Positions 31,076 through 40,532 of a DNA stretch of 64,000 nt are shown here, piece after piece. The stretch is from Anthonomus grandis grandis (lineage: Eukaryota > Arthropoda > Insecta > Coleoptera > Curculionidae): the NCBI RefSeq assembly GCF_022605725.1, contig NC_065567.1, positions 32,467,127 to 32,531,126 of the forward strand, read 5' to 3'. The position numbers and the translations under genes are program-made. The notes below the pieces were generated by a model. That model was not told the DNA's origin. It saw only the letters and a list, made by a program, of their open reading frames with translations, and made no database searches. The stretch's first letter is position 1, and every line of letters begins with the position of its first letter.

Positions 31076-31840
31076 ATGTGGTCTAAAAATAAGGGTTTAT
31101 CCAGCAAGGAACTCTACGAAATATTGATGCATTCTTCAGATGACGAGTGTGAAACCGAAATACCTTTGGAACAGGCATTTAGTCATTTGTCAGATGATGA
31201 GGACACCTCGGATGAAGAGCCCGAGATACATGACGGCAATCATTCATTTCAAGAGTTAGGAGAACAAATACATTTACCTGATCCATTAGAAGACGAAACA
31301 GAGAGCAATAAACAGTCGTACGATGTTGATAATCGGACTTGGTAAACTGTTGCATATAAAGCAGGAAAATCCAGAACATGCAATACCGTGCAAGAAAATA
31401 AAGGTCTCACAGATAAAAGCAAAGATATAAATTCTATCATTGACTGTTTTAAGCTGTTCTTTTCTAATGATTTATTAGATATTATTATAAAATACACAAA
31501 CAAAAAAAGCTAAAGACTTCATAAACGCCTATAATGAAAGTCATGAAGTCAATTGATTAAGGTAGACACTACAGAATTTCTCGCTTTCCTTGGAATCCTT
31601 ATTCTTACTGGTAGATTTCGAGAATCAAGAGAAAGTGTACGTAGTTTATGGTCGACTACAAAAAATGCATCCACCAGGCCTATTTATCAGGCTACTATCA
31701 GAAATAGGTTCACTGACATTTTACGTCACCTTCGTTTCGATGATATATATCTACAAGGGCTGAGAGAAAAAAGGAGGATCAACTTGCTCCGATTCGTGAG
31801 ATCACTGAGATATTTGCTGAGAATTGCAGGAAACCTTTAA
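31076..31840 (+). pseudogene. piggyBac transposase, N-terminal part
   Basis: The ATG at 31076 opens 89 codons of acidic N-terminal region (SSDDECETEIPLEQAFSHLS, DDEDTSDEEPE) ending in a stop at 31343-31345. A further frame (31553-31840) reads VDTTEFLAFLGILILTGRFR, then LWSTTKNASTRPIYQATIR and RFTDILRHLRFDD, the conserved start of the catalytic domain. The sequence between is in other frames. The part with the catalytic Asps should follow 31840 but is replaced by unrelated sequence. Confidence 0.8.
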
Positions 31841-32135
31841 ATATTTAAATATTTAACTCATTGATTTCTATATTGAAATTTATTTTTTCCTCTTCACATA
31901 CTTTTAATAGTGACAGTAACTCACATTCTTTAGTTTTTAAATTTGTTAATTCAATTTTAAGTTCATCATTAAGTTTGTGTAGATTATCTAGGGAGGAAGA
32001 AAACTTCTTTTCGGCCTCTGACACTTCATCTTCAAACACCAAACTGTTTCTTCTCATTCTTTCTATATGCCTATCCTTTTCTTTTAGTTCAATCAATAAT
32101 TCATGAATCTTCTGCTCGTAAGACTTCATAATGCC
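31841..32135 (-). pseudogene. coiled-coil ORF fragment inserted in piggyBac gene
   Basis: On the minus strand the ATG at 32129 opens 94 codons to 31845. They are almost entirely charged and heptad-like (HELLIELKEKDRHIERMRRN, then KKFSSSLDNLHKLNDELKIE). This replaces the piggyBac catalytic core. The style resembles ORF1 coiled coils of insect non-LTR elements, but no diagnostic domain is present, so the origin is a guess. Confidence 0.5.
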
Positions 32136-32513
32136 TTTGTCATCTGGATTACAAAAAACCCAGACTGGAAAAGTTCTTGAAAATAAGAAGGAAACTTTTT
32201 TTAGAAGAACTAGGTAACATGTTGACCCATGATAATATTGTTCGGCGAGCAGAAAAAATCATGAGGATGCTAAAGGGTTTTCCGCAGCTATACATGTCAA
32301 GCTATTGAAACTACGGGCGTTCCAGTAAAAAAGAAGCAGTCCAATCCCCACGCGGGCGCAAAAAGTAGATGTTTTCAGTGCCGGGGAAATGATAACAAAT
32401 ATTCCACAAAATGTGACAATTGTCACAAATTTGTTTGTCCCACACATTTAGAAATTAAAATTTCTAAAACAGTAGTATGCTACTATTGTTTAAAAGACGA
32501 GGATGGACAATAA
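32136..32513 (+). pseudogene. piggyBac transposase, C-terminal part with Cys-rich tail
   Basis: Frames read RKLFLEELGNMLTHDNIVRRA and, near the end, RCFQCRGNDNKYSTKCDNC followed by FVCPTHLEIK and VVCYYCLKDEDGQ, ending in TAA at about 32510-32513. The cysteine pattern is the C-terminal zinc-binding domain of piggyBac-like transposases. A frame change separates the two halves. Confidence 0.75.
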
Positions 32514-32593
32514 GGACTAATGTAATTTTTTAGACAAATAAAAGTAAATATTTAGTTTGTTATTCTTTTTCGTAAGTTTTTTGGGTATATGTA

Positions 32594-33184
32594 CAGGGTG
32601 AGTTTTTCAAAGCGCGGAGTAGTATTATGCATTGATGATATTATTTATCGATGACGTGCTCCTGGACTATTATTTGGTTAAGCATTCTTCACATTTTAAA
32701 AATATTTTGGACTATACAGAGTGCTCCGAAAAAGCAGGGCACTACAAAAGTTAATTTTTTTAAATGGAACACCCTGTATTGCAAAACATTTTTGAATTCT
32801 TTGCGTAATTACCAATCTTTTTTGATAATGGTTTAATATGCCAAAAATTAATAGTTTAGGAGATAAATCAAATTTTGTTAAAAATTTAGAATTTGCACGC
32901 ATCTCTTTAATATTAAAATTTAGCACCTAAATTTTGAATACAGACTTAATTTTTATCATCAGAAGTAAAATAAAGTTACTTTGATATGCGTGCTATGTAA
33001 AATTATTCATTTTGTTATACAGGGTGTTTTTTTTGAAAGGCCAAACTTACCCAACTTTAAATATAAAAATCTCTCTTATTTTAAATGAAACACCCTGTAT
33101 ATTTTCATGTCATCTAATAGCTTACTTAAGAGCCTATAAATTTTATTAATAATGTCCTATCTCTATATCTAACAGTTTTTGAGA
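32594..33184 (+). repeat. left long TIR of DD41D element
   Basis: Besides the outer CAGGGTG end it contains internal ACACCCTGTA or ACAGGGTGT words near 32770, 33020 and 33090. The terminal motif is thus reiterated inside the TIR, possibly as extra transposase contacts. Confidence 0.85.
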
Positions 33185-33395
33185 TATCATGGATTTTTCT
33201 ATTTTTCTCCTGTAAAAACTGACAATGCCGACTTAAAGTTTTGAAGCACCTTGTATTTTTTATGTATCCATCAAGGCGCCGTGGAAACAAATGAAAAAAT
33301 CTCAATAACAAAAAGACAGTTACATTAGTTAATTAGAGATTAATAGTTAGATTTGTTTTAAGGTGTTTTTTAGATATTTGTTTTCAATATTAAAA

Positions 33396-34454
33396 ATGAA
33401 TTATTCAAGAAATGAATTTATTGATATGATTTTTGTTTTGGGTGAAGCAAATAAAAATTGTCTGCTAGCTCAAAGGCTATATAGAGAAAAATATCCTCAA
33501 CGGCGCACACCCGATTCCCGCAGTTTTCGCGTTGTTATGGACCGATTTATGACGACTGGTAGCGTGGATCTGCCAAAACGTAATGTTGCTAATAGGGTGG
33601 CAAATGAAGGTAAAGAACTTGAAATTCTTTTGCAAATTGAGGAGGATCCTCACATTGGTAGCCGTAGGTTAGCCTTACTTTCTGATGTTTCGCAGACAAC
33701 GGTAAACCGGACAACACGGAAATATAAATACCACCCATATCACATTAAGTTGCATCAAGAACTTCACAATCAAGATTTTCAGCTACGTGTAACTTTTTGT
33801 GAATGGTTACTTCGCAAAATTGAAATTAATCCAAATTTTGTTAACTATATTATGTATTCCGACGAGGCGACATTTAAAAGCAATGGTGCTGTCAATAGGC
33901 ATAATATGCACTATTATGCAACAGAGAACCCTCATTGGGTACGTGAGGTTCAGCACCAGAATCATTGGTCCCTTAATGTATGGTGCGGCATCCATAATAA
34001 CCGTATAATTGGACCATATTTTTTTAATGACCCTTTGAATGGGCATTCATATCGAGTATTTTTACAGCAGCAATTGCCTGAATTATTAGAAGAAGTCAAT
34101 CTCCAGGAACGGCAAAGTATGTGGTTTCAACAAGATGGTGCGCCTCCCCATTTTCATCGTGCAGTAAGGGAATATTTGGATCAAGAATATCCTCAAAGAT
34201 GGATTGGTCGCGGAGGATTTGTTGCATGGCCGCCAAGGTCTTGCGATCTTACGCCGCTAGATTTCTTTCTGTGGGGTTATCTCAAAGATAAAGTCTATGC
34301 TACAAGGGAGGATATGATTATTAGAATTAGGGATGCCTGTCAAACCGTAACACCAGGAATGTTATACCATGTTCGACAAAATATAATTAAAAGAATTAAT
34401 ATTTGTATCGAACAAGAAGGACATATCTTTGAACATTTGTTGAACAGAAATTAA
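33396..34454 (+). CDS. mariner-like transposase (DD41D), intact
   Basis: 352 residues from the ATG at 33396. The open frame extends upstream to 33363, but only via a non-ATG codon. The N-terminal helix-turn-helix region (about 1-115) includes NRVANEGKELEILLQIEEDP, typical of the DUF4817-type insect transposases. The catalytic Asps are D156 (MYSDEATF), D247 (WFQQDGAPPHF) and D289 (TPLDFFLWG). Exactly 41 residues lie between the last two, the DD41D spacing of one IS630-Tc1-mariner branch. It would cut at the TIRs in the nucleus and insert at TA. There are no stops or frameshifts. Relics of the same family lie at 3640-3860 and 20840-20920. Confidence 0.92.
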   Translation: MNYSRNEFIDMIFVLGEANKNCLLAQRLYREKYPQRRTPDSRSFRVVMDRFMTTGSVDLPKRNVANRVANEGKELEILLQIEEDPHIGSRRLALLSDVSQTTVNRTTRKYKYHPYHIKLHQELHNQDFQLRVTFCEWLLRKIEINPNFVNYIMYSDEATFKSNGAVNRHNMHYYATENPHWVREVQHQNHWSLNVWCGIHNNRIIGPYFFNDPLNGHSYRVFLQQQLPELLEEVNLQERQSMWFQQDGAPPHFHRAVREYLDQEYPQRWIGRGGFVAWPPRSCDLTPLDFFLWGYLKDKVYATREDMIIRIRDACQTVTPGMLYHVRQNIIKRINICIEQEGHIFEHLLNRN

Positions 34455-34557
34455 CTTTTATTATATAAAAATAAGTGAATTTAATAAAAAGAAACGTCCA
34501 TAAATTTGTTTCATTTTATAAGAAAAAAATAACACGAAATGAAGAAATATAAGTATA

Positions 34558-35148
34558 TTTCAAAAACTATTAGAGATAGGGATAGAATATTATTAATAAA
34601 ATTTATAGGCTCTTAAGTAAGCTATTAGATGACATGAAAATATACAGGGTGTTTCATTTAAAATAAGAGAGATTTTTATATTTAAAGTTGGGCAAGTTTG
34701 GCCTTTCAAAAAAAACACCCTGTATAACAAAATGAATAATTTTACATAGCACGCATATCAAAGTAACTTTATTTTACTTCTGATGATAAAAATTAAGTCT
34801 GTATTCAAAATTTAGGTGCTAAATTTTAATATTAAAGAGATGCGTGCAAATTCTAAATTTTTAACAAAATTTGATTTATCTCCTAAACTATTAGTTTTTG
34901 GCATATTAAACCATTATCAAAAAAGATTGGTAATTACGCAAAGAATTCAAAAATGTTTTGCAATACAGGGTGTTCCATTTAAAAAAATTAACTTTTGTAG
35001 TGCCCTGCTTTTTCGGAGCACTCTGTATAGTCCAAAATATTTTTAAAATGTGAAGAATGCTTAACCAAATAATAGTCCAGGAGCACGTCATCGATAAATA
35101 ATATCATCAATGCATAATACTACTCCGCGCTTTGAAAAACTCACCCTG
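34558..35148 (-). repeat. right long TIR of DD41D element
   Basis: Inverted copy of 32594-33184. The matching short open frames within the two arms (for example 32926-32696 minus and 34816-35046 plus) differ by one residue, which illustrates how little the arms have diverged. Confidence 0.88.
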
Positions 35149-35324
35149 TATTTAGAATAAAAAGTTTTAGTTGTTTATATTTGTAATAAACGTAAAGCAA
35201 AATATAGAAACATCTTTTATTATGATTCCCATATTTTTTCAAATACAAATTTTACAAAAAAAAGGGTCAATTTTGACCCGGTTCTGGGATCCAAAAAAAT
35301 ATTACTATTTTGGGACGGCTAGGG

Positions 35325-35445
35325 TTAACTTAAAAACCGATTTCGATTAACGAAAGACGAAGAAGAAGAAATGGACATTTTATTGGTAAGGGTAACTTGA
35401 CGGTTAAAGTTAACTTTTGAAAAATGTTTATAACACCGGCCCTAA
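35325..35445 (+). repeat. repeat R, copy 2, right part
   Basis: Continues the R copy from 30569. AAAAACCGATTTCGATTAACG matches 29244 onward and runs to TTATAACACCGGCC. The target TTAA is duplicated at the two junctions. Confidence 0.85.
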
Positions 35446-36060
35446 GGGGTATTTTCATTTTAATTAAAAAAAACGTCCACGGCAACAATGTTAAAGTGAC
35501 TGGTATCAGCAGCAGCAGCGGCAGCACCATCCAGCCGACCGCTATATGCACGCTGTCGCTGTCCGACCCGACGCGACGCGACGGTTCACGTCGCGGTCGT
35601 TAAGTTAGGTTAAGGACCCCAGACAGTCCAGTTTACACAGCACAGTTAACATCGTGTCGTCTCGGTTATTTTCGTGACCGGCTTCGACGCCATTGGTCCA
35701 CTTTGCCGGTATTGGTGGTTGCACGGTATTACGCCTGTCTCGCAGCCTACTCGATCACAGGAGGAATTTCACTTCACAATCATCTTTCAATTCTGTCTTT
35801 CGGAAGTTCGGGGTCTGTTGCGGTGCCTGTCTGCATTCGCGATCCGAAGATTTTTAGTCAATTTTAGTTTTAGTGTGTTCCGCGATGGTCGAACGTTCGG
35901 TTTGGTTGCGATTTTTTTTTAAAATTTTTAAATTCTCGTCTTCCTAGGTGGCCGACAGTGTAATTTTCAAAACAACATTTTAGGTAGGGCTTTGGTTTTA
36001 TTGAATTTTCTGATTTAAATGGGTTTGAAATAAATTAGCAGTAAAATGTAAGTCTCCTCG
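35446..36060 (+). promoter_or_regulatory. CpG-rich candidate promoter / 5' exon of an unseen host gene
   Basis: GC- and CpG-rich sequence (for example CCCGACGCGACGCGACGG near 35566) stands out from the AT-rich surroundings. It includes a CAGCAG run near 35510, a CCATTGG box near 35690, and a perfect GTAAGT donor at 36048-36053 directly after an AAAAT. No long open frame with recognisable domains is present. This looks like a 5' untranslated exon and promoter on the plus strand with coding exons far downstream, but no Inr/DPE pair is convincing. Confidence 0.35.
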
Positions 36061-36290
36061 GCCAGGCAACGGCCTTGTCCCAAAAAGCAAGACGGTCATG
36101 ACTACATCGGCTGTTTTTTTTTTTGCTCGATCGAATCTGGCTTGGTAACAGCAACAGCAGATTTTTTTTTTATTCATACGTGGGATAAGGTATCCCGTGC
36201 GCAGATGGATTTCTGTTATAATCGGGTAAATCGGGTCGGATTTTTTTTTTTTTAATACTGACTATTTAGTTGAAGGTTCCAGACAGGCGC

Positions 36291-36298
36291 TGACGTCA
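36291..36298. promoter_or_regulatory. CRE/ATF-type palindrome TGACGTCA
   Basis: Perfect CREB/ATF consensus, about 240 bp after the candidate donor. A second perfect copy is at 36779-36786. Two 8-bp matches within 500 bp is more than expected by chance in AT-rich DNA, but binding is not shown. Confidence 0.35.
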
Positions 36299-36481
36299 CC
36301 CTTTTGTGTTTGGAACCTTGGAATTTTTCTTTTCGCGAACGTCGGGTCTCTGCGGTTACTTCTAGCATAACGACCACATTCGTCTTTTGGTTTGGTATCC
36401 ATCAAGGTAACTTTTTTTAATTAATTACATAAGAATATCAAATATTTTACCTTTTAGTAATGCAGTTGAAACTGGAATTTC

Positions 36482-36525
36482 CCATGCGTCATCAAGACCA
36501 AATGGTGATACTTGATGACGCATGG
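36482..36525. other. perfect 15-bp inverted repeat, 14-nt loop
   Basis: CCATGCGTCATCAAG at 36482-36496 and CTTGATGACGCATGG at 36511-36525 are exact reverse complements. The loop contains ACCAAATGGT, itself nearly palindromic. The arms contain TGCGTCA, a bZIP-type half motif. It could be a cruciform or hairpin, or a paired binding site. The stem is short for a microRNA. Confidence 0.8.
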
Positions 36526-36899
36526 TAACTTTCTAGTTGGTAGATTGGTTACGTTACATCCCCACCAATCATCAGCTTATATTGTCTTTGTCCTATATCC
36601 GGATTTATCTCTCTTTGTTCAAAAATTTGATGTGTCTTAGACTGGCTTAGCAGACACATCCTGTACCCTACATACTTTATAATTATTTTAATGGTTTATT
36701 GCAAATTAATTAAGATTAAGAAGTGTTGCAATTTTTTTTTGGGGCTCACGTGCTATGACAGTCAATGATCTCAGATGATGACGTCAACAAGAGATGGGAG
36801 GGCCCCAGTAAGTGACGTCTGTAGTATTTGTACAGTAATACATGATATAGGTATGTCATTTCCAGTTACACCGGATATTAATTCCCATTATCATTTTAT

Positions 36900-37450
36900 T
36901 AAATATTATATTTGACTCATTCCTAATGTAAGTATTCATGACTAGTTTCAACTTGTTCTTCATGGCGCATATCATACTAACCCCAAGCAGTTACCCCACA
37001 TGGCAAAGTTTAAATTTGTCAAAAACTTTGAACCGGATACGCCCATTTTTTATTACTGCACCAAACATTTTTTTTTCAAAATATTGCACCATATTGCTTT
37101 ATATTAATTTATTGGTTACAGTGGGTAAAAAAACTCAAAATGGTATCCACACTAATCTAAGTTCAAATAAACGTCTACAATTGTTTCATGTTAAATCAGT
37201 TAACCTCAGTTTGAAAAAAAACTTCTATTGTTCTTTTTCAGGTATTTTTTAGTTTGGAAACAGTAAAGAATCCAAACCGTTACAATATTTACTGCTCTTT
37301 TGCTATTTTACATAAAGGGGAATTTTGAGTGGAATTTGTCTTTTTAAAAGGAATTAAAAATATCTCATTAGCTTGAGGAATGTTAAAATTAAAAAGTGAT
37401 AAAATAAGAGGTGTAAGAAAAAAATTATGTATCTATATATATACTCCTAT
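36900..37450. repeat. duplicated block B, copy 1
   Basis: Matches 37880-38620 in order: TTGACTCATTCCTAATGTAAG, then ATTCATGACTAGTTTCAACTT, a middle region with TTGTTTCATGTTAAATCAGTT, and an end with AATGTTAAAATTAAAAAGTG. The copies differ by many substitutions and an insertion of about 200 bp in the second. The apparent open frame at 36938-37252 is not conserved in the other copy. Confidence 0.7.
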
Positions 37451-37539
37451 TAAAAAGTGTAGTTAGTAATTTTTGAATCAACATGAAAATCACTAAATTT
37501 GGTTTTAAAAGAAAGGAACATTAAAAATTAGTTTTGAAT

Positions 37540-37850
37540 ATTTTCCAAATGATTAATGTAAACTTCATACTTAGGGCTCCTAATGATGCAGTCAGAATTC
37601 AATCTTCCAAGAAAATGTAACAAATAGACATGTCATGGCCTAGTATGCTACAAGATTCTGATGCTATAAAAAGTGAACAAATAAAATGTATAAAAAGTTT
37701 ACAGCAAAATTTACTCAAAAAAAACCTAAAGTCAAAACTAGTAAAAATTAAAGACTGGCAGAAATATTATAGAATAAATAAAAACTTGTGAAAAAATACC
37801 AGAACTCTCCACTGTATAGTACACAAGCAGCATTCAGTACCTTAAAGTAT
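37540..37850. repeat. duplicated block C, copy 1
   Basis: Related to 39059-39360 and 39690-40000. The shared words include ATTCAATCTTCCAAGAA, GACATGTCATGGC-type words and CAGCAAAATTTACTCAAAA. Non-coding and diverged. Confidence 0.6.
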
Positions 37851-37879
37851 TACAAATATTTGAAATTGTAATATTAATT

Positions 37880-38700
37880 CACATTATTATTTGACTCATT
37901 CCCAATATAAGTATTCATGACTAGTTTCAACTTGTTCATATGGCGCATATCGATTAAAGATTTAAGTAAAGCGCTAGCATAAAAAAAATTATGATGCTTC
38001 AAAAGTGCTTTTGTGTAGGCAGTGTCCCTATTACTATTAAATTAAAATTTTGCTTGTCAAAAACCTCTAGACCCCAATTATATATTAAATATCAACATAA
38101 ATTCAAAAACTATTTAGAAGAAAAAATAAATATAAAACTTTAACACCCTCTATCTACAAAATGAAGCATTTTAAACATAGAGGTTTTTAAATTTTTAAGT
38201 AAGTAAACTCGTTGGGAATTCTAGACAGACACCCTGTATAACCCCCTTGATAAAGGTCTTTTTATCAAAATATTGCACCTTACTGCTTAATTATTTTATT
38301 TTCATTTATTGGTGATCATACAGGGTATACAAGGGACATATCAAATAAACACTAGGTATAATTGTTTCACTTTAAATCAATTAATTTCAATTTAAAAAAA
38401 ACTCTTTTAGTGTTCTTTTTAAAGCATTTTTAAAAGTTTGAAGACAGTTCTAAAAAAGGCCAAATAATATAAAGTTAGTGCTCTTTTTTGCTATCTTACA
38501 TAAAGGAAAATTTTTGAGCGGAATTTATCTTTTTACAAGGAATTAAAAATATTTTATTAAATCTAAGACTAGCTTGAATAATGTTAAAATTAAAAAGTGA
38601 TAAAATAGATGACATTCAGATGACCATTAACAATTTTATATAAAAATAAAATATCATTTTTGAATTACATCAACTGATAATCACTAAATTTGGTTTTAAA
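37880..38700. repeat. duplicated block B, copy 2
   Basis: Second copy of 36900-37450. Inside it (about 38140-38240) lies a stretch with TTTAACACCCTCTATCT and GACACCCTGTATAACCC, a diverged relative of repeat R. It accounts for the extra length. Confidence 0.65.
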
Positions 38701-39058
38701 AGAAATGAACTTTAAAATCAGCATCCTATACAAAGTATTTAGAAAGAAGGTAAAATAATGTTGCATATTATACCTAGTGTAGAGGGGTATTTTTGAGACT
38801 CAAGTTTAAGAAATTTGCTGCCCTGACTCTTTAACTTGTATGTTTCATTGTTGTTCTTTCATTTCATCTACTATGATTTAGCATATTAGGAAGTTTTACT
38901 TTGTTTTATTGTATATGTTGTATTTTGGTTTTTTTTGACTAATCTCTAGAACCATATTGAAATTTTATGACCGTTTATGTAAGTTTATAATTATTAATAT
39001 GCTTTGTCCACAAGAGATAATAAACCATATTTTAAATTTGAAAAAAATTTAATAAAAA

Positions 39059-39370
39059 ATTAGTTTTAAAGGCTCTAAATAATGCAACCACAATTCAATC
39101 TTCCAAGAATAAATGTATTGAATAGACATTTAATGGCTCGAGAGTCGAGATCTTGAAGTTTTCACATTTTCCAAAAATATATTCTATAGTAATCTAGAGG
39201 ATTCCAGTGCTATTAAAATAATATGAATTTCAAAAGTTAATTTAGAGTCCGTTTGTGATCCCTAGATCTCCTATATGATTAATTTTAGAAATGCACATAT
39301 TGTTTATTTCATAATTAAAAATATTTCTATTTTGTGGAAAAGTAATTTAATATTAAGCAAGAACTCTATT
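39059..39370. repeat. duplicated block C, copy 2
   Basis: Diverged relative of 37540-37850 and 39690-40000. It includes AATTCAATCTTCCAAGAATA and a TAATCTAGAGGATTCCAGTG stretch. Confidence 0.6.
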
Positions 39371-39379
39371 TGAACAGTA

Positions 39380-39600
39380 ATGAATAAGCCTGTTAAATCA
39401 ATATATGGATATTCAGAATGTCAGTGGTGTTCTCAATATTATTATAAATTTTTTAATGTCTGCATAAAGCAACAATTTGGAATGATAAAAACAAATTTTA
39501 ATATTATTAATATAGATAATGAGAACCAAAGGTCCCAAATGGACTCCTGTGGAACACCAGCTAAAGACATGCTTAAACTAATATTTGAAACCACTCCTCT
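39380..39600 (-). pseudogene. LINE RT scrap, copy 1
   Basis: On the minus strand the sequence reads GVPQES at about 39545-39562, then, shifted, GPLVLIIYINNIKICFY and LLYADIKKF. These are the GVPQGS..GP and YADD-type motifs of jockey-like RTs. The fragment is short and frameshifted. A related scrap is at 40027-40250. Confidence 0.6.
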
Positions 39601-39689
39601 GTTAAAAAAAAGTGTTGCAGTTTCAACCTTATTTAGATCATCATCAAGAAAAGAAAATTTGTTTTAATGCTTTCCCAATGACTTATATA

Positions 39690-40020
39690 AACCCCATATA
39701 TAGAGCTGAAAACAATACAACCAAAGTTCAATCTTCCAAAAATAAATGTATCAAAGAAAGATTTCATGGCTCGACAACTTGAGAATTTCACACTTTCAAA
39801 AAATATGTCCTAGTAATCTAGAGGGGTCCAATGCTATTAAATCAATAAAAACAAATCAGAGAAACTGAACAAATAAAATGCATAAACAGTGTACAGCAAA
39901 ATTTACTCAAAACAAAACTAGTACAAATTAGAGACTGTCATAAATATTCTACTATAAATAAAAAGATGTTTACACAACAGAAATGCCTTGGTAAGAACAA
40001 AATAAATACAAGAATTCAAA
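39690..40020. repeat. duplicated block C, copy 3
   Basis: Third relative of 37540-37850, including AGTTCAATCTTCCAAAAATA and CAGCAAAATTTACTCAAAAC. In copies 2 and 3 the block is followed by an RT scrap, so block C plus RT scrap was duplicated as a unit. Confidence 0.6.
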
Positions 40021-40026
40021 TTATTT

Positions 40027-40250
40027 CTATTTCTTCAAAAAGTAAAGTAATGCTAAGAAAAAGCAATCAATAAGCCTGTTTAAATCAGTGTCATTATAGA
40101 CTTTATTATGAATTTTCAGATAACTTGCATAAAACAAGACATTGGGAATGTGAAAAAAAGAAGAATGGTGAAAACAAATTTCAATATTAAAATAATAGAT
40201 AATGAAAAACAAAGGTCCCAAATAGACCCTCGTGGAACACCAGTTGAAGA
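40027..40250 (-). pseudogene. LINE RT scrap, copy 2
   Basis: Minus strand: GVPRGSI at about 40222-40245, then after a one-base shift GPLFFIIYYFN, and YASYLKIHNKVYNDTDLNRLI, corresponding to the YADDLKIY region with the catalytic Asps lost. It shares structure with 39380-39600. Confidence 0.65.
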
Positions 40251-40532
40251 TTCAACTTTTGAAATCAATCAAGCCTTCAGATGGTTCGAAACATCCACTC
40301 TTAAAAAAAAATGGGTTTGAAGTGTAGTTAATTTTTTCTAAACCTTGTTATAAAAAACTACAAATTTGGTCAAAAGTCTCAAACCTCTAACTTGAGAGGT
40401 TTATTCTCGAAATCTGAGTGATTGGAATAACTTTCTAAATACTTTTTTAAACAAACATCCAAATAATTTAAGGGTTTTATTCTAGGAATCTAACTCACAT
40501 TGAGTGTCTGGAATAATCTTTTGAGTACTCTT

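Larger units (their letters stand above)
32594..35148 (+). mobile_element. mariner-like element (DD41D) with long TIRs
   Basis: A 2555-bp element flanked by TA (32592-32593 and 35149-35150). The ends begin CAGGGTGAGTTTTTCAAAGC and form inverted repeats of about 590 bp (32594-33184 and 34558-35148) that differ by only a few bases over most of their length. One transposase gene lies in the middle. It inserted into the 3' part of the piggyBac element at 30876-35324. Intact ORF and well-matched TIRs suggest recent activity. Confidence 0.92.
30876..35324 (+). mobile_element. decayed piggyBac-type element hosting a mariner insertion
   Basis: Flanked by TTAA at 30872-30875 and 35325-35328. The sister repeat at 28929 has a single TTAA at the same place, so this is a piggyBac-type insertion. 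Both ends carry, in direct orientation, GGGTCA-N4-TGACCCGGTT followed by TGGGAT (30901-30927 and 35264-35290). The extreme termini match only weakly as inverted repeats. The transposase is broken and its middle is missing. Confidence 0.8.
36061..36899. other. unique-looking non-coding sequence with regulatory-type motifs
   Basis: No gene. Notable items are long T-runs at about 36114-36124, 36162-36171 and 36241-36253; TGACGTCA at 36291-36298 and 36779-36786; CACGTG at 36747-36752; and the inverted repeat at 36482-36525. No relatives of the repeat families in this window were seen here. Together with the CpG-rich block it could be first-intron regulatory DNA. Confidence 0.4.

Noticed and set aside
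32651..35091. Mirror-image pairs of 61- and 76-codon frames
   Set aside because: They lie in the two TIR arms of the DD41D element and are mirror copies of non-coding TIR sequence.
35674..35922. 82-codon frame in the CpG-rich block
   Set aside because: No recognisable domain, and other frames are equally open at this base composition. The block looks like 5' UTR.
36938..37252. 104-codon frame
   Set aside because: Not conserved in the duplicated block at 37880-38620, so unlikely to be coding.
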